Notes under the pieces: generated by a model | The model's database searches: none | Told to the model about the DNA's origin: nothing | What the model saw: the letters and a program-made list of their open reading frames with translations, nothing else | In this document: in pieces, positions 37,414-50,360 of the stretch | Position numbering within the stretch: position 1 is the stretch's first letter | How the letters are laid out: each line of letters opens with the position of its first letter | Assembly: GCA_019155185.1 (NCBI GenBank) | Contig: CM032802.1 | Span: forward strand, 11,012,501 to 11,076,500 | Source of the DNA: Beaufortia kweichowensis | Taxonomy: Eukaryota > Chordata > Actinopteri > Cypriniformes > Gastromyzontidae | Reading direction: 5' to 3' | Length of the DNA: 64,000 nucleotides | Program-made: the position numbers and the translations under genes

Positions 37414-38679
37414 TGGACAAATCAGTGTTTTTCCTGCTTTATTCAATTTTATTTCATTTAAGTCTTTCACAAGTTTCTCAGGGCTATTTAGGGCTGTCAA
37501 TCGAGTAAAATGTTAAATTGGATAATTTAGTGAGCCCAATTGAACATAAAAAGCCCAATTGAACATAATTTAAGGCATTACACACTTTTGCAGGTAACGG
37601 ATCTAATTCCCTTTGCGATCAAGTTTACACAAGACACATTGATACAAGAAACATTTGCTCAGTTTTTTAATTGAGTCAGATAGACACCGGCATGACATCT
37701 GAAAGTTTTTAAGGTTTAAAACTGCTTTCTAATATCTTCTTTCTTAAGCTAATTTAAAATTTTCAACATTAAATTGAATGCATCACTAAAATGTAATCTA
37801 CAGTAATTGATTTCAGGTATGTATATGACTCAATATAGATAAAAAAGCATTAAATTAACAGTGCTTATACAATACAGACATTCAATATATAAATAGAGTA
37901 TTGTTTTTTACTTAACACCATATTTTTGGTGTTGTTATGCATTTGGTTCTAGTAGGACAGTAACTTGATTTCCACGACACAATGAATGACTGCATATGCT
38001 GAGAGTGATTACTCTAAACCTCTTCTCCAGAGTAGGCGGACAGAGTGAAGCCATCATTAAGTATTGATGACACAGATGATGAAAGATATTTTAAAGCGGT
38101 TGTTAATGGTTTTAGGGTCAACAAACGACCGGGTTTCCGAAATGAATGACGCTTAAGAATCTGATGATAATAAGCGATATAATGGGCAGCGTGACACATC
38201 TTAAAACACATAATAATCCTTATAATAAAATAGAGAGAAGGCATATGTGTGTGAAGATGTGAGCACATAGTGGCTGTGTTACAGTGTGGTGTGGATGTGG
38301 AGTCTGGCTGTATCCTGGCATGCTGTATGAGGTCTGATATGAGGAGATGGCAGCCTGGAGTCTTGCTAAAAGTCTGGCAGCGGATGAAAAAAGAGAGAGA
38401 GACGGAAACGGAGTTCATTTGGAGGCTTCCTATTTTTGCTGAAATATCATTTTAAAAGTGGCCTTATATTGTATATATTATATAATACTTTTCATTAGTT
38501 ACTCGTGTAAATGTAACGTAAATGCAGGAAGGATTTGATGGATGAAGAAGTTGAGATTGTGAACCATTGCCTCAAATGCATGCATGAGCTTTGATTAGGA
38601 CCCTAAATCTTAAATAAATCAAGGGTTATGCATAAATTGTGCCAGACGCATGTAGGGAAAAGCGAATCCCCTGAGGAAC
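37414..38679. other. AT-rich non-coding stretch
   Basis: No element recognised. A direct repeat of GAGCCCAATTGAACATAA-type words lies at 37533-37570. The 134-codon minus ORF at 38014-38418 lies in a GC-richer block, has no domain, and opposes a plus ORF. Confidence 0.4.
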
Positions 38680-39110
38680 TTAAAAGAATGGCTGTTAAAT
38701 GATCTGGCCCCTTTTAGACAAACGGCCGCTCAATCATCCAGGACAGTGAACCCGCAGGGGAATAAAGAAATGTGATGCATATTTTAGCAGCATGGGAATG
38801 CAGCGTCCACGCTCACCCGGCTCTGGAGACCCTTCGTTGATGGATATACCCTCAACCCAGCCGGAGAGCCGCCCGGAGAATATGCAATGCTCGAAAGCAC
38901 CAGAAGGGCTCACGTGGCTCAACGTCTCTCCGCACGCAAGACAGTCTGTTCAATCGCGACGGTAACAGCAGTTCCTGACTGGTGACATAAAAACATTGTC
39001 CCCAGGCAATGCCTGAGTCGGAATACATTAACAGGGTCTGTTATTGCCACAATAATATGGCAGCTATCACAAACCTTCTGTAGCTCGCACTGAATAAATT
39101 ATCATCACCA
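38680..39110. promoter_or_regulatory. GC-rich candidate regulatory block
   Basis: Raised GC and CpG over about 430 bp: CCGGAGAGCCGCCCGGAG near 38861, GCTCACGTGGCTCAACG (E-box CACGTG) near 38908, CCCCAGGCAATGCCTGAGTCGG near 39000 and TGTTATTGCCACAATAATATGGC near 39040. No recognisable ORF product. Regulatory reading is inference. Confidence 0.32.
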
Positions 39111-40333
39111 CGCTTTTTGTCGTCAGTCAGTTTTCTTGACATAACAACCTTTTTCCTTTGTCTTCCTGACAGTCTTCCGGTACTCTTGGTGCAATCTATC
39201 AGCTCACTAGGGTTTCCTGTAAATCATTTGTGGTGGTTATCAGCTCACTTTCTAAAAGGGGCTATTGAGTGCTTAGATGAGCAGCGCAACAGTGCGATTG
39301 GCAATTACACACAGGGCTGCGTTCAAATGATTTTTAAGAGAAAGGTCAGGAACTGCCGGGCCATGTAAATTCCTCTTTAACTTTAATAGCAATGGAAATA
39401 GACCTGCTGGATAAGTTTAATGTTTTTTTACTTGCGCTTTAAATCTGAGGTGGTTGGTGGTCTTCAAAGGAGGAGTACACGTGTCAGTTTTCAAGGGTGT
39501 ATTTCATTTATTATGCAGGATTCTGCTGTGGTGCTCCCAAAGCACAGCAAAGCATGAATTGACCTGGCAAGATTAATTGAAAAAGCTCAGAATATTTGCA
39601 ATATTTAGATTTCAAACGTGTCAAGAGACTCTGAACGTTAGGCTAAACGGCACATATTTGGTATTCACAAAATAGATTAGAATTGATGCTGTTATAAACA
39701 CCTGAAAAACAAACAAGAGTATCATTTAGTATAAGAGAGAGATATTAAAAGAGTATTAAAAACTTTCGTATGTGTTTGCATATCTGTTCAAATGACACCA
39801 GGGCTGGAAATAAGTCTCTGAAGTTTATTTTTATCATCGTCCTTGATCGTTTCAGCCCGACTGACTGTTTGTGCGGCACATTTCAGCGTGGATTGTTTTG
39901 TCACAATGTAATGCACACCCTGCAGAGAGGCTGTTATTGTAGGATTGGGCAGTTAAACACTATATTGGAGTTGACAGCAAATCCACAGCTTACAGCAAAT
40001 CGATGTTACTCATTTCACACGTGAAGAGGGTGTTTACACAGTAGCCTTGAAGGCACAGCAGAGAAAAAGTTTTAAAAAGTTTTATTCACCTTGGGGTGAA
40101 ATGAAATTTGAATGAATTTACCCTTTCAGCAATGTTTAAAAAGAATATATTTGTTGTTTATTAATTTGTATAATATTTTAATCTATAAACTATTTTGTAG
40201 ATTTTTATATATTTTATATAATATAATCATTATAAACTATTATGGCAAGTATTGTTATCAGGGCATAACCCTACAGCAGAGCTACAGAGCTGTCTCTCTT
40301 TCTCTTCTGCTTCACCTCCTCCTCCACCATCAG
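39111..40333. other. mixed non-coding stretch
   Basis: At 39140-39165 TTTTTCCTTTGTCTTCCTGACAG resembles a strong acceptor followed by 31 open codons, but no donor or domain follows. TATCAGCTCACT occurs twice 40 bp apart near 39200. 40130-40250 is nearly pure AT. Confidence 0.35.
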
Positions 40334-40425
40334 ACACCATCAGTATCCTCACAGCGGGCAGGCAGTCGATCGGTTCCCTAACACACGCTGTAACTGTAAC
40401 CTCATTCACAAACTGTGATTGGCAC
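40334..40425 (+). CDS. possible internal coding exon, plus strand (92 nt)
   Basis: A 45-nt pyrimidine tract (TCTCTCTTTCTCTTCTGC onward) ends in CACCATCAG before 40334, and the donor CAC|GTAAGTGAG follows 40425. With two leading bases the frame reads 30 codons, TISILTAGRQSIGSLTHAV onward to TNCDWH, open throughout and ending in phase 0. The acceptor is among the strongest in the window. No family is recognised, and length and openness are compatible with chance. Confidence 0.25.
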
Positions 40426-41199
40426 GTAAGTGAGTTTCCATACAGCTCTCCCACACGAGTTTTTTTCGTTATTTAGTTATGTTAAGTGTTAATTAAGTTT
40501 ATACAGTGAAGAATCTGCTCATTTGAACTCTAAATAAAAAAATGGTGTGTTTTATTTTCCAAGCTAACGCCCAGTATGATTCAGCTAAGATTATACCAAC
40601 ATTTACAGTCAATGTAAAATCAAAGCTGACCTCAGATTACAAGTAGGTTGTGAACATTGTTTAATGTTTTCATAGCCAATGAGAAAGAATGATCATTTCA
40701 GCATCCATAGATCTATTGTCATGTCACTTTTGTGTCCCAAATTCTCGAACAGAATAACAAGGATTAGTATCTCTACAGCCTGGTCCCAGTGGGCCTGTTG
40801 GTGTCACTGCATGGCTCATTGGTCACCACACACACACCTTTTTATACCTGACTGTGGGTGATTGAAATAGAACTGGGCCGTGTCAAGGCCCCAGTCAACA
40901 TGTAATTGAATTCTTCCGTTTTTCTGGTAGCCGACCAAAGTGGTGGAAAGAAGGTAAATAGACAAAGCTTGGTCTTTCGTGCTCACAACAAATCGAGAAT
41001 CGAGGCTGTTTGCGGAAAGCTAAGCAAAGATTTGTGGAAAGCACTTGTCGGGACAGATGTGTCTGTGTTGAAGCGTCTTTCGGCACGGATTCCGCAGAGA
41101 TTACAGAAGTTCTTTCTTCCTAATGCTGTGAGACTACAGTATGTGTACACAACTGTAACGCAGAGCGTGAATTGGGAGGGCGACAGAGCTTAGCGTTCA
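40426..41199. other. non-coding stretch
   Basis: CTTCCGTTTTTCTGGTAG near 40911 followed by 23 nt and GTAAATAG is another short acceptor-donor pair. The 95-codon plus frame at 40906-41193 starts with TTG, not ATG, and has no domain. Nothing firm. Confidence 0.35.
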
Positions 41200-41386
41200 C
41201 ATAAGGAGAAAGAGAGAAACATAAGCGAGGGCTCTTGCTGGGTGGAACTTCTTCAGACCGCACGCCGTAGGAACGCGTTCCCACTTCCTCCCACCCGTTG
41301 CGTCTCTACGTGTTCAATTTGGCGAGCGTTGCTTAGTGACAGTGTGCCACGGCCCCCCGCTATGTGGTTTTTGTCTCTCTGCTGAG
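41200..41386 (+). promoter_or_regulatory. CpG-rich promoter or 5' UTR exon candidate, plus strand
   Basis: ACCGCACGCCGTAGGAACGC, CCCGTTGCGTCTCTACG and TTTGGCGAGCGTTGC give a dense CpG cluster that ends at a strong donor, GCTGAG|GTGAGCC. An ATG at 41361 reads only seven codons (to TGA), so this would be 5' UTR. The next acceptor, at 41650, is very strong, which would make a two-exon start of a plus-strand transcript. Confidence 0.32.
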
Positions 41387-41650
41387 GTGAGCCTACAGAT
41401 CTTCAGACGCGAGACAGGGAACTGAAAAAAGTAGCCGCCTGTAATTTATCTAAGGTTATTTTGTGATTCAGATATACTGCTCTGGAAGCAGCAGAGCGTT
41501 AAATTGCTTTCCTCTGGGAGCAGGTCTCATCCAAGGGTCGACAAAGCAGAGAGATTTCTCTCTCTATCACTTCTCCTTTCTCGATTGCCCTTTCTCTAGT
41601 TCTCTTCCCTATCTGTCTTTCTGTCTCACTCGCTCTCTCTCTCTCCACAG

Positions 41651-41754
41651 TCACGAGCGAGAAAACATTTCTTTGAGAATTCATTGCAATGGCAGCTATG
41701 CTGTAATTAGGACGGATAATTGCAGGCGCAGTACGGCAGGTCGCGGGGGACACG
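41651..41754 (+). CDS. possible second exon downstream of CpG cluster, plus strand
   Basis: The acceptor has a pyrimidine tract of over 60 nt (41571-41650) ending CTCTCCACAG; the donor is CACG|GTGAGCTC. Of three frames only the one with a single leading base is open (HERENISLRIHCNGSYAV onward, 34 codons). The middle, CATTGCAATGGCAGC and GCTGTAATTAGGACGG, also looks like a homeodomain-rich non-coding element, so coding is uncertain. It pairs naturally with the donor at 41386. Confidence 0.27.
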
Positions 41755-42368
41755 GTGAGCTCTCAAAGGTCATAATAAGGGGGGTCATCACCACTCAAAA
41801 TGAGACTCGTGGTGGAGTAATAGTCTGCGGGCCCGAGGAGAGAAATAATATAAATACAGACAGCTAGACGCAATCAGAAAAATACACATGCAAGCTATCT
41901 TCTTGTTAAGCGCTAATAGAAATGTGATGGAGCAGAAGTGAGACTCCATTGCCTGAGTTATCAGAGTGTGTCCCATCAGTGAAATATACACTTGAGTTGT
42001 TAATTTAGAAATATAAACAGAAGGAGAAACACGATACTTGCTTTTTAACAGTGTTGGGGACACCAAGATAAAGGCTTTGCGTTATTTAAAGTAGTTTAGT
42101 TGTAATCAAACTGCTCTTTTGAAAATTTTGTTAGATACACTACAACCTAATAACTTAATGAAGCTAACTATATTGAAGCTACTTAAGGAGGAAATAGCTT
42201 TTTAATGTGTAATGTATTATTTAATCAGAGTCATATTTTACTGCAATAAAAACAGTGAGGTTTTTTTTTTAATGTATTAACATCACATTTAATGTGAGAG
42301 CAATGAACACTGATTTTAATTTTAATTTATTGATTTTAAGTAACTTCAGATTGCTTTAGCAGTCTCAT
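41755..42368. other. non-coding stretch
   Basis: 41755-41870 stays GC-rich, then the sequence turns AT-rich. No feature recognised. Confidence 0.4.
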
Positions 42369-42596
42369 ATTAAAGGGATAGTCCACCTAAAATGAAAAGT
42401 CTTTAATAATTTACTGTACTGGCTCTGTGTCATTACAAATTTGCATGAGTTTTTTTTACTTTTGCAGAACACAGATTTTAAAGAATGTTGATAACCAAAC
42501 AACATGGTCCCTATTGACTTTTATTGGGCACAAAACTACTGAGACATCTCTCAAAATATTTTCCTTTTTTATTTTTTGGTGACCTATCCTTTTTAA
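42369..42596 (+). mobile_element. MITE-like element, TTAAAGG-ATAGTTCAC family, near full length
   Basis: Starts ATTAAAGGGATAGTCCACCT and ends TTTTTTGGTGACCTATCCTT plus TTTAA. The middle has AACCAAACAACATGGTCCCT, ATTGACTTTTATTGG and TGAGACATCTCTCAAAATATTTT, the family's central words. Inverted ends, no coding capacity. Confidence 0.85.
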
Positions 42597-44171
42597 TACA
42601 TAGGAATCAGTCCTTTTGCCATACCTAAATGATTAGTAAAACTGTAATGGTACACAAGATCTAACAATACACTGGTAATTTACCTTTCCTCAGATGCAAA
42701 CACAAGCTAATTAATAAATCATAAAGTTAACCAATTAAATCTTTGACATGCTTTTGTAATAGCGAGTGAAACCGCCAGCAGTGCAGAAGGGAACAGAAAT
42801 AGAGAATGAGGTAGAAGAAAGTCGTCTAGAAGTGTCTCTCGACTGCGGTTGGTGCCTTTGGGGTTTTTAGGTTAAGTTGCTCCCGCTTTCCCCTACATTG
42901 CCTGTAGTGTTTTCACACTGCTGCTCTGTAACGTGCCTTCTTCTCTTCAGAGCTCTCCAAACTCTCCAAGAAAAGCAGTGCTGAGTGCAAAGAACTGTAA
43001 ATAGTGAGCTTACTAGGCAGAAGAGTTCCCACTGATTCACAAGTGTGTGGCTGGAATATCAGAGACACAGTATGAGAAACAGAGAGAATGAGGTTACTAT
43101 CTGTGCACTGCAGTTTCTGTCTTTCAAAATGATACGATGAAATGAAAGAAGCCCTGTGTAATTGAAGACTTTATTTAGGTCGGGAGAACGATTGACTATA
43201 TTTTCAGACCGCCAGTGTAATGGAAAGTTTAATTGTCTTGGCGTTAGGGTTAAAGCCAAACCATTAGAGTGTATCATATGTCGGCTTGTTAAAGAGCCAA
43301 TGTTCATTCTCGAGTGACCTTCAGCTGGGCTAAATGATGGAAGGAGGATGAAAGAGTATATACTGGTGATGTGAACAGCATTCAATACAGTACGTCTGGG
43401 TTAACACTAGTATGTAAATATTTGTAATATTTGAAAGGTGTAAATAGAAATAGTAAATTTAGATGGTTGTGAAAATGCTCAAATTTAGCATTTTTCCTAA
43501 AATAAATATTTTTTTGTTTCACGTTTAAGTTGAAAGAAAAAAGTTTATTTGAAAAATGTGCATGAATTTAAAAAAATTATATTTGGTATGCTCCACGTTT
43601 GTTTAAAAAAATGGACGTAACAAAAAATCTTAAGGACTAAATTAAATTTTGAAACACAGATTTGTATTATTGTCTCAGACTTTTGGACCTTAGTAAATAC
43701 AGAAATAAAAAGTTTAATAATTTTTTTCTAAAAGTGTAGTAAGAGCATCAATACATAAAGTTTGGCAACATTAATACATCAGACATTCCACAGAGATTAG
43801 TTTTGTTCTCTCTTTTAAGTTTTGAAAATTTACGTTGAGCCAAGAAAGAGCAGTTTTGATTGATGGCCTAATCATTATATCCCAATTGGAATGTTCATTA
43901 TATCTGGATCATTTCCTGTATTGGGGAACATCAGAGCTAAAGGTGGAATGTCCAAGTATTGACGTTGTGGTAAATTAAGATGAATGTAAAAGACAGAAAG
44001 TTTCTCTGCTGCTGACAAGAGTAATATCCCATGTCTTAATGATTTAAATATCTGATTCAGATGCTAACAACATATTTTTCTGCACTGGCAAATAATGAGA
44101 ATTTCTCTTCCTTTAATGTTCAGAATACCTAATGGAAAGGCACAATTCCAGAAAATTGTTAATATTGTTTC
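42597..44171. other. non-coding stretch
   Basis: 42770-43380 is less AT-rich, with a GTCTTGGCGTTAGGGTTAAAGCC block near 43236. 43490-43740 is very AT-rich. No gene or known element. Confidence 0.4.
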
Positions 44172-44350
44172 CTTGTTTACTCACCTTCATATAATTTAAA
44201 CCTATATAAATTTATTTCTCCTGCAGAACACAAAAGACGATATTTTGAAGGAATATTGGAAATTCCTTAAAATATCTTCATTTGTGTTCCACAGAAGAAA
44301 GATGAGGGTGAATAAATGATGACCGAATATTTATTTTCGAGTGAACTATC
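44172..44350 (+). mobile_element. MITE-like element, TTAAAGG-ATAGTTCAC family, partial copy
   Basis: TTTACTCACCTTCATATAATTTAAACC, GCAGAACACAAAAGACGATATTTTG, TGTGTTCCACAGAAGAAAGATGAGG and GTGAATAAATGATGACCG...GTGAACTATC follow the family order. The left terminus is missing. Confidence 0.85.
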
Positions 44351-47079
44351 ATTAGATCAGAGTGCACATCAATGTCCTTTCTATTGTGAGTTTTGTCAGA
44401 TAACAGTAATGAGAATATGCCCTTCTTTTTTTCCTTTCTGCCCATCACAATATATCATTCTCTCATGCTGTGAATGAGCACCTGATGGATTAGGGACTGA
44501 AATAAGGCCAGTCTGGACTCTCTAGGCTTTTCCCTTACCCAGCATGACCAGTCTAAAGCAGGTTCATTTGAAAACCAGTAAGACATTTTTATTTATCTCC
44601 TCCATTTTAATGAGCGACCCCTTTAGAACAGATGGTGCATTAGTGGAGACAAACTCTCGCTGACATCGCTGGATTTCAAACAAACAAAACATTGGCTGGA
44701 TCAGTGCGGTGCTTTCTCTTCAGATTATATATAGTTCACATTGTTTCATGGGCAGCACTGGAATTTCCTTCTTTTTTATTAAATGGAGATAGTGTTTTGT
44801 GGCCCCTGAGGAGGAGTGGAATATGAATGTGAAGAGGAGAATTTACAGCTGGCACTGACTCTTCAGTTTGTGGTGCCAGCAGTAAAATTGCTGACTGGTT
44901 TGCTTTGAGTTCCACTTTACGGTAACCCTCAAAGGCGTCTCCAAAATGTGCATGTGCATTTTATGTTATAAATAGGGAAGACTGGGGCTGGTTGTCACAA
45001 GGGCTGTAACTGAGTAACTGTAAAGTTTTGAGGTCTAAGGTAAAGATTTCATTTATAATCAATAATTTCCACTTTCTGTCTCTTGTTAAATATGTAGTAA
45101 TTTTTTATAATTTTAAAATGATATCTGATAAGCCAAAACAAAAGTTTAGTTTGTTATTTGTTTCACTAATCATTTTGTGCTTTTTTCTTTTACCATTTAC
45201 GTTTGCTTTATACAGTGTGACAACATGCCCCACGAATGATCATGTATGTTGAATGAACAATATCGTCTTTCTAGAAAGTAACAATGGAAATCCCTATAAC
45301 CTTATTTGTAGCCTGAAATTGACCCCGAGCATCTGCATGAGCGAACACATTTTCTGCATGGGCAAGCACGTTTTCATAGGATTAATATTTAGAGTAGTTT
45401 CCGCTTCTTATGCGCAATCATCGCAATATTTTCAAGTGCCTTTGTTACAAAATGAATGATAATAATATTTTGGTTTAGACCTGCATTGTTTTTTCCCCCA
45501 CACACCTTAATGGAGGTTGACAGCTGTGTGCGGTTAGTCAGGCAAGAGCGCAGCCCGAGTTGGTGCGTAATGACGGTAATTAGCACGATGAGCAGTGACA
45601 TGTTTAGGGGATGCTCTGTAGTAGGTGTGCGAACACTTGAATGTGGAGTACAGTGAGTTTCCCCCACTCGCTCTCGGGCCTATTGTACCGTTTCATTCAT
45701 TTCCATCGAGTCAGCCACATTTACTAATGCCATTCTATATATAAATCCACCACCTGTGTACACAATCCCGCCATAATGACCTCATAATGTCAATCGAACA
45801 GCTACGAGAGGACGTTTCCCACCTAAAATTGAATTACAGTTTCTTGCACATAAAAAAAACTACTAACCGTCACAGTCATGTAGTCATCAAGGACGAGGAC
45901 TGGAAATATCGATGTCGTTGACTTTTGGTTGTACACATGTGCTCACTTGACAAATGGACCGAAAGAATTGTGCTGAACTGTGACAAACTGAATTGTAATT
46001 GTTATTCCACGCAGCATCTGTTACGCGCTCTGCTGATCGTAGTAATATGTGATGGAGTAACTGGGTGCTTCGGTCGTAAAGTGCATCACGCAGGTGCGCG
46101 TCCCGCTTCAGATCGACCACGAACCGGCGCAGCTGTGACTGCCTCTAGCTTCCTCATAGCCTGTCTGTCCACAGCTGGTTTAGTCAAGAACAATTTTTAC
46201 TGTGTACGAAGAGCGGGAGTCCAAATGTTTTCTTTTTTTGAGGAAAAAAGTTGCTTGAGGGCTGAATGCCAAATTTAAGCACATTAGGTCACTGGGAAAG
46301 CCACATAATGCAACGAACAAATAAGTTTGAGGTTATAGTGAAGCTGATTTTTCATGCTCTGCTGAGACTATTGATTTTCAAAAAGCATTTTCTGTGGCTC
46401 TCGAAGGCGATTGTGTTACAACCTGTGCGTGAGTGAGCACAGAAATATTATACAAAACATTGAATGTTGGTCATTTTAGATGCAAAGCTGCCGAAGGGTA
46501 GAAGTTTGTGAGTATGAAGATTCATCTATGATTCATGACTTTCGTATTAAAGTATTAAAGATATTTCCACATTAGCCCTTATCTGAAGTTTCTCTCCAAT
46601 GCTCAAGGACCCCACATAACTAGCTTTGCTTTAATTGGGTCTGCTTCACTCATACATACACAGCCACATGGTTTGCAGTTTAGATCCAACCATCATGCCA
46701 GTAAAGTTTTGTCCTGATATGAGAGGGACTGGGACGATGGCTGATTATTAAAGTACAGAGATAGGCGCTCATTCGGCCTCTGCCAGGGCGTATGAGAGAT
46801 GTGAGGACGAATTGGCTAGTACAGGATTAAAGATCATATCACAGTCAGAAGCAAAGCATAAGAAATGATTGTCCAGATAGCTGACGATGCCTTTTTCCGC
46901 TAGAGATACAGAGCCTGAGACAGTTTATAATGGAGTACAGGAAGGAGACAAGGTGGTTAACTGATATGTCCTGCAGTCAGACACGCCATAAATGTTGCAC
47001 TTTGTACCTTAGATGTTTAAGACAAATCGATTTAGAACACATCTTCTAGAAAATAGTTAAATGGTATTATAATGATTAA
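44351..47079. other. non-coding stretch with one regulatory-looking block
   Basis: 45660-46170 has balanced composition and words such as TTACTAATGCCATTC, CCCGCCATAATGACCTCATAATG and ACCTGTGTACAC. It is a candidate conserved element without proof. The ORFs (45028-45252, 45925-46278) are unlike known proteins. The remainder is AT-rich. Confidence 0.35.
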
Positions 47080-47275
47080 TTAACCTGATAAGCGTCATTG
47101 CACATATTAAGCATACACATCTGAACTACAACTATTTTTTAGGTATTTTTAAAAATAACATTTTCAACTTTTCAACATCAACATTTTTTTATTTATGTTT
47201 ATTGTTACGAAAATTTGTCAAATAGGAATATTTATTCTTGAGTCTTAACCTTTTTCTTAATATATAGTTCTCTAC
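47080..47275 (+). mobile_element. TTAA-flanked MITE family, copy 3 (left part)
   Basis: TTAACCTGATAAGCGTCATTGCACATATTAAGCATACACA, then CTGAACTACAAC, GGTATTTTTAAAAATAACATTTTC, TTTATGTTTATTG and CTTAATATATAG match copies 2 and 5. The right end is absent or unrecognisable. Confidence 0.78.
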
Positions 47276-48690
47276 AGTACATGCTTAAACCCTTCTTAAA
47301 TCACCATCTCCGTTCAAAACATAAAGTTGCACGTTACTTTATATACTTTTTCTTTATGTGGAAAGTCAAATGCAATTTTAGTTCAATAAAAAGTAATTAT
47401 ATAATAAGCTGTGTTTTACACCTGGGTATCCTTGCACATTTTATAAAAAAAGACTAACAAAGCGTACACTTATTAAAGGATCTATTTAGCTCAAGTCTAC
47501 ATCTTTTTTCCCTTATCTTGCCAAGGAAAAGAAGCGAGTCAGGGTGTTAGTACCTGCAGTCTTTTGTTTATAATCTCGTTTTAATGGAAAGTGCCTTTCT
47601 AATTAAGTGTCTCTTTCATTTTTTAATAATTTAAGCAAATTATGCATGTTAATTCAAATGGAACGGCTTTTGTGCCATGTCACATCTCTGTAAAAGTACT
47701 AATTGATTGTGCCATCTCTTGTGTGACACAGTAAGAAATGGACATTTGCAAGCACTTTTAGAAAGGGACAGATGAGATGTGAGAGTGGAAATAAGGGTTG
47801 AAACAGCATGTTTGCATCAAGACCGCCTGCCAAAACCCTTTAGTCGGTTCTCGTCTCTCTTCTAGAAAGCTGATATAGTTGTCCCCAGAAAACAGGGAGT
47901 CCGCAAGAGGTGTGTGTATGTCGATCGTTTAAATGAAGTGTCATTTTACTGTAGTTTCCTATATCCATTGTTACTGTCAGTTAAGCGTCGATCTGTCTTT
48001 CACTCCTCAAAAATCAAAGCCATTTCAGGAAAAGGCTCATCCGCTCTAATAGTTAGCTTTATGATTAGCAATTTTATCACCCTGCAATTTTCTGTCACAT
48101 TCTCTCGTGCAATTTGAGTGAAAACTAGCCTTTAAAAAGAGTGTCAGTCATTGTAGTTTGGGGATTTTAGGAATAACGGTGCACATTAATCCACAAGTCA
48201 TTGCAATCGTGTAATCCACTCGCTGTGTTAATTACTCATTATTTTCCTTGGAAAGAGGGTTTATAGGAAGGGCCATTAAATGCTTGAGAGTGATTGGCCA
48301 ATTTCAGCTGGTGTGTTTATGAGCCATTACTGACAATGCCAGGTTCCCTTTATTGACTTCATATCTATCAAAGCTATTTTTCACATATGTTGTATGTAGT
48401 TAATCTATTTCTGTAATCCATTATTGTAATAAGTGTAGGTGCACATAATTTTTTTGCACAAATATTTTGCACATTATGGTCATTGTGTCAGCATTAAACA
48501 GCAAAAATAGGCAGCACCTCTTACAAAAATGTGATCGCTCTATTATACTACAGTTTGATTAAAAAAATGTGTAATTTTGCATTTCTTCATAAAGCAAAAT
48601 TTTCTGTTTGCTCTACTTAACTTGTGGATTCAACTGTTATAGCAAGATCATACATTCAATTCACATACTCATAAAATATATAGTCCACCC
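47276..48690. other. AT-rich non-coding stretch
   Basis: No feature recognised. 48130-48330 has a GC-balanced block with GTGATTGGCCAATTTCAGCTGG. Confidence 0.4.
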
Positions 48691-48801
48691 TTAAAGGAAT
48701 AGTTCACTCAAAAATGGGACCCCATTGACTTTCCATAGTAGGAATAAAAATTACTATGGTCAGGTCAGTGGGGTCCACTTTTGGGTGACCTATTTCTTTA
48801 A
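48691..48801 (+). mobile_element. short internally deleted MITE, TTAAAGG-ATAGTTCAC family (111 bp)
   Basis: Both termini are present, TTAAAGGAATAGTTCACTCA at the left and TTTTGGGTGACCTATTTCTTTAA at the right, separated by only about 60 bp in which GACCCCATTGACTTTCCATAG and CAGTGGGGTC keep partial symmetry. It is a miniature derivative of the longer copies. Confidence 0.85.
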
Positions 48802-50360
48802 TGCACTTTATGCAGTTTAAGAAAAAGTGCCAAATTATTAAATATAAAGGTAATGCTGCATAGAGGATTGGATGTTTTACTTGCTTGTCAGGAATAATGA
48901 AATATTAATCTTACACTCTCTTTCAATATACATTTTTAAATAAAGTTTTATTTTGGTTATGTTTCCTTGGACCCAATAAAAGAGAAGTTGAAAGTTTGAC
49001 ATGAATGCAGTCGTGCTTGCCAAATTGCAGTCTTTTAAATGACAGGATCATGGAGAGATGCCCTGAATAAATGTACAAATGCAAATCAAGTACATTAGCA
49101 AATTACACAAGAGCTGAAGTTAAAATATTATAACCAATATTCAATACATTCAGTCAATGAACTTTAATGAACAACCTCTGAACACAGCAATTTATAGTGT
49201 ATTACATACATACTGTGTATGTCTTCTTCCAAATAAGTAGGTCCAAATTTTTCTGCCTGCCAAATCTTTCTGAATGCCAATCTTTCTATGGATTCATCCG
49301 TGTGCCTGTATTTCCTACTAATGTATTTCAAGGTCAAACAGTGTGCAATATTACAGTCTGGTGTCGCTCCGTACATTCAGTAGGGGATTCCCTAAGCTTT
49401 CCTTAGGAGGATGAGACATGTTAGATGTAAACATCTTGTTTCTCTGTTCTTCACACTCCATACAGTCTTTTCAAAAAGCATGCATTTAGGCAGCAAATAT
49501 TCAAACACTGGCAATCCAACAAGCGGTCTCCCGTGATTGGGGGATTTCATGCCACGTCTAGATGTCTGCGACACGCAGAGGGAATTGGAGAAGGCAGACA
49601 ACGTGCATTTGGGCATGAGGCCCGTCGGTAAATGGAGCTCATAATAGCCAGAGCATGTTTGAAAGGGCATCTAATGAGGAAGCCCATTAGGTATTAATAG
49701 TATTTTAAAAGCCTGTAGAGAGCGATTCAGGAGGGGTGGACAAGCCTTGCCTATTATATACTAGACAGGAACAGAGACACATTTTAAAGGTTGGTTTAAA
49801 ATTATAAAAGGGTGCAAGTGTGCCACAATTACAGTAAAAGTAAATATTAAGTGTAGCTTTGTAGATTTTGTCCATCTATATTTTGACCAAATTTTGTTTC
49901 ACTCTGAGATGAAATCCACCTTTTAATATTGATTCATGTAAATCCAGATTAATCCGACAACAAAAGCCTTGTTTCTCTCAGAACAACTAACTCACTATCA
50001 CTGCCAGTGGTCAGTCTTCTTTCCTCTTCATCTTCTGTCTACATCGTTTGAAGCTGCATTAGCTTTCCCAAAGATAACTGGAGGTTTTTTATAGCAGCTG
50101 GAGAGGTCATAGGTTCAGGGTTTTTGTTGCTGTGGAAGGGAAAGAAGGGCTAGTGGATACATTCCCGCTTTTACTTGTTCCAAGGCTCAAAGGATGCTGG
50201 GAAATGATTAAAGACTAGATTCAGATGAAAGTTCCGGCTGAAGGTAATAAAATCTTCACTTTCTGCACTTTGGCATGTGCTCTGGAATATGTAGAGGCTC
50301 GAGTTTGGAATTGAAAATGTTTTTGTTTGCCTTGCATAATAGAATGTTAATAGAATGTTT
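48802..50360. other. non-coding stretch
   Basis: No gene recognised. Opposed ORFs at 49164-49406 and 49392-49670 lack domains. Confidence 0.4.

Noticed and set aside
38014..38418. 134-codon minus-strand ORF
   Set aside because: Cys/His/Ser-rich translation without a spaced zinc-finger pattern. It lies in a GC-balanced non-coding block.
41463..41867. 134-codon plus-strand ORF
   Set aside because: Runs through a CT-rich pyrimidine tract (Ser/Leu runs). Only the 41651-41754 part is retained as an exon candidate.
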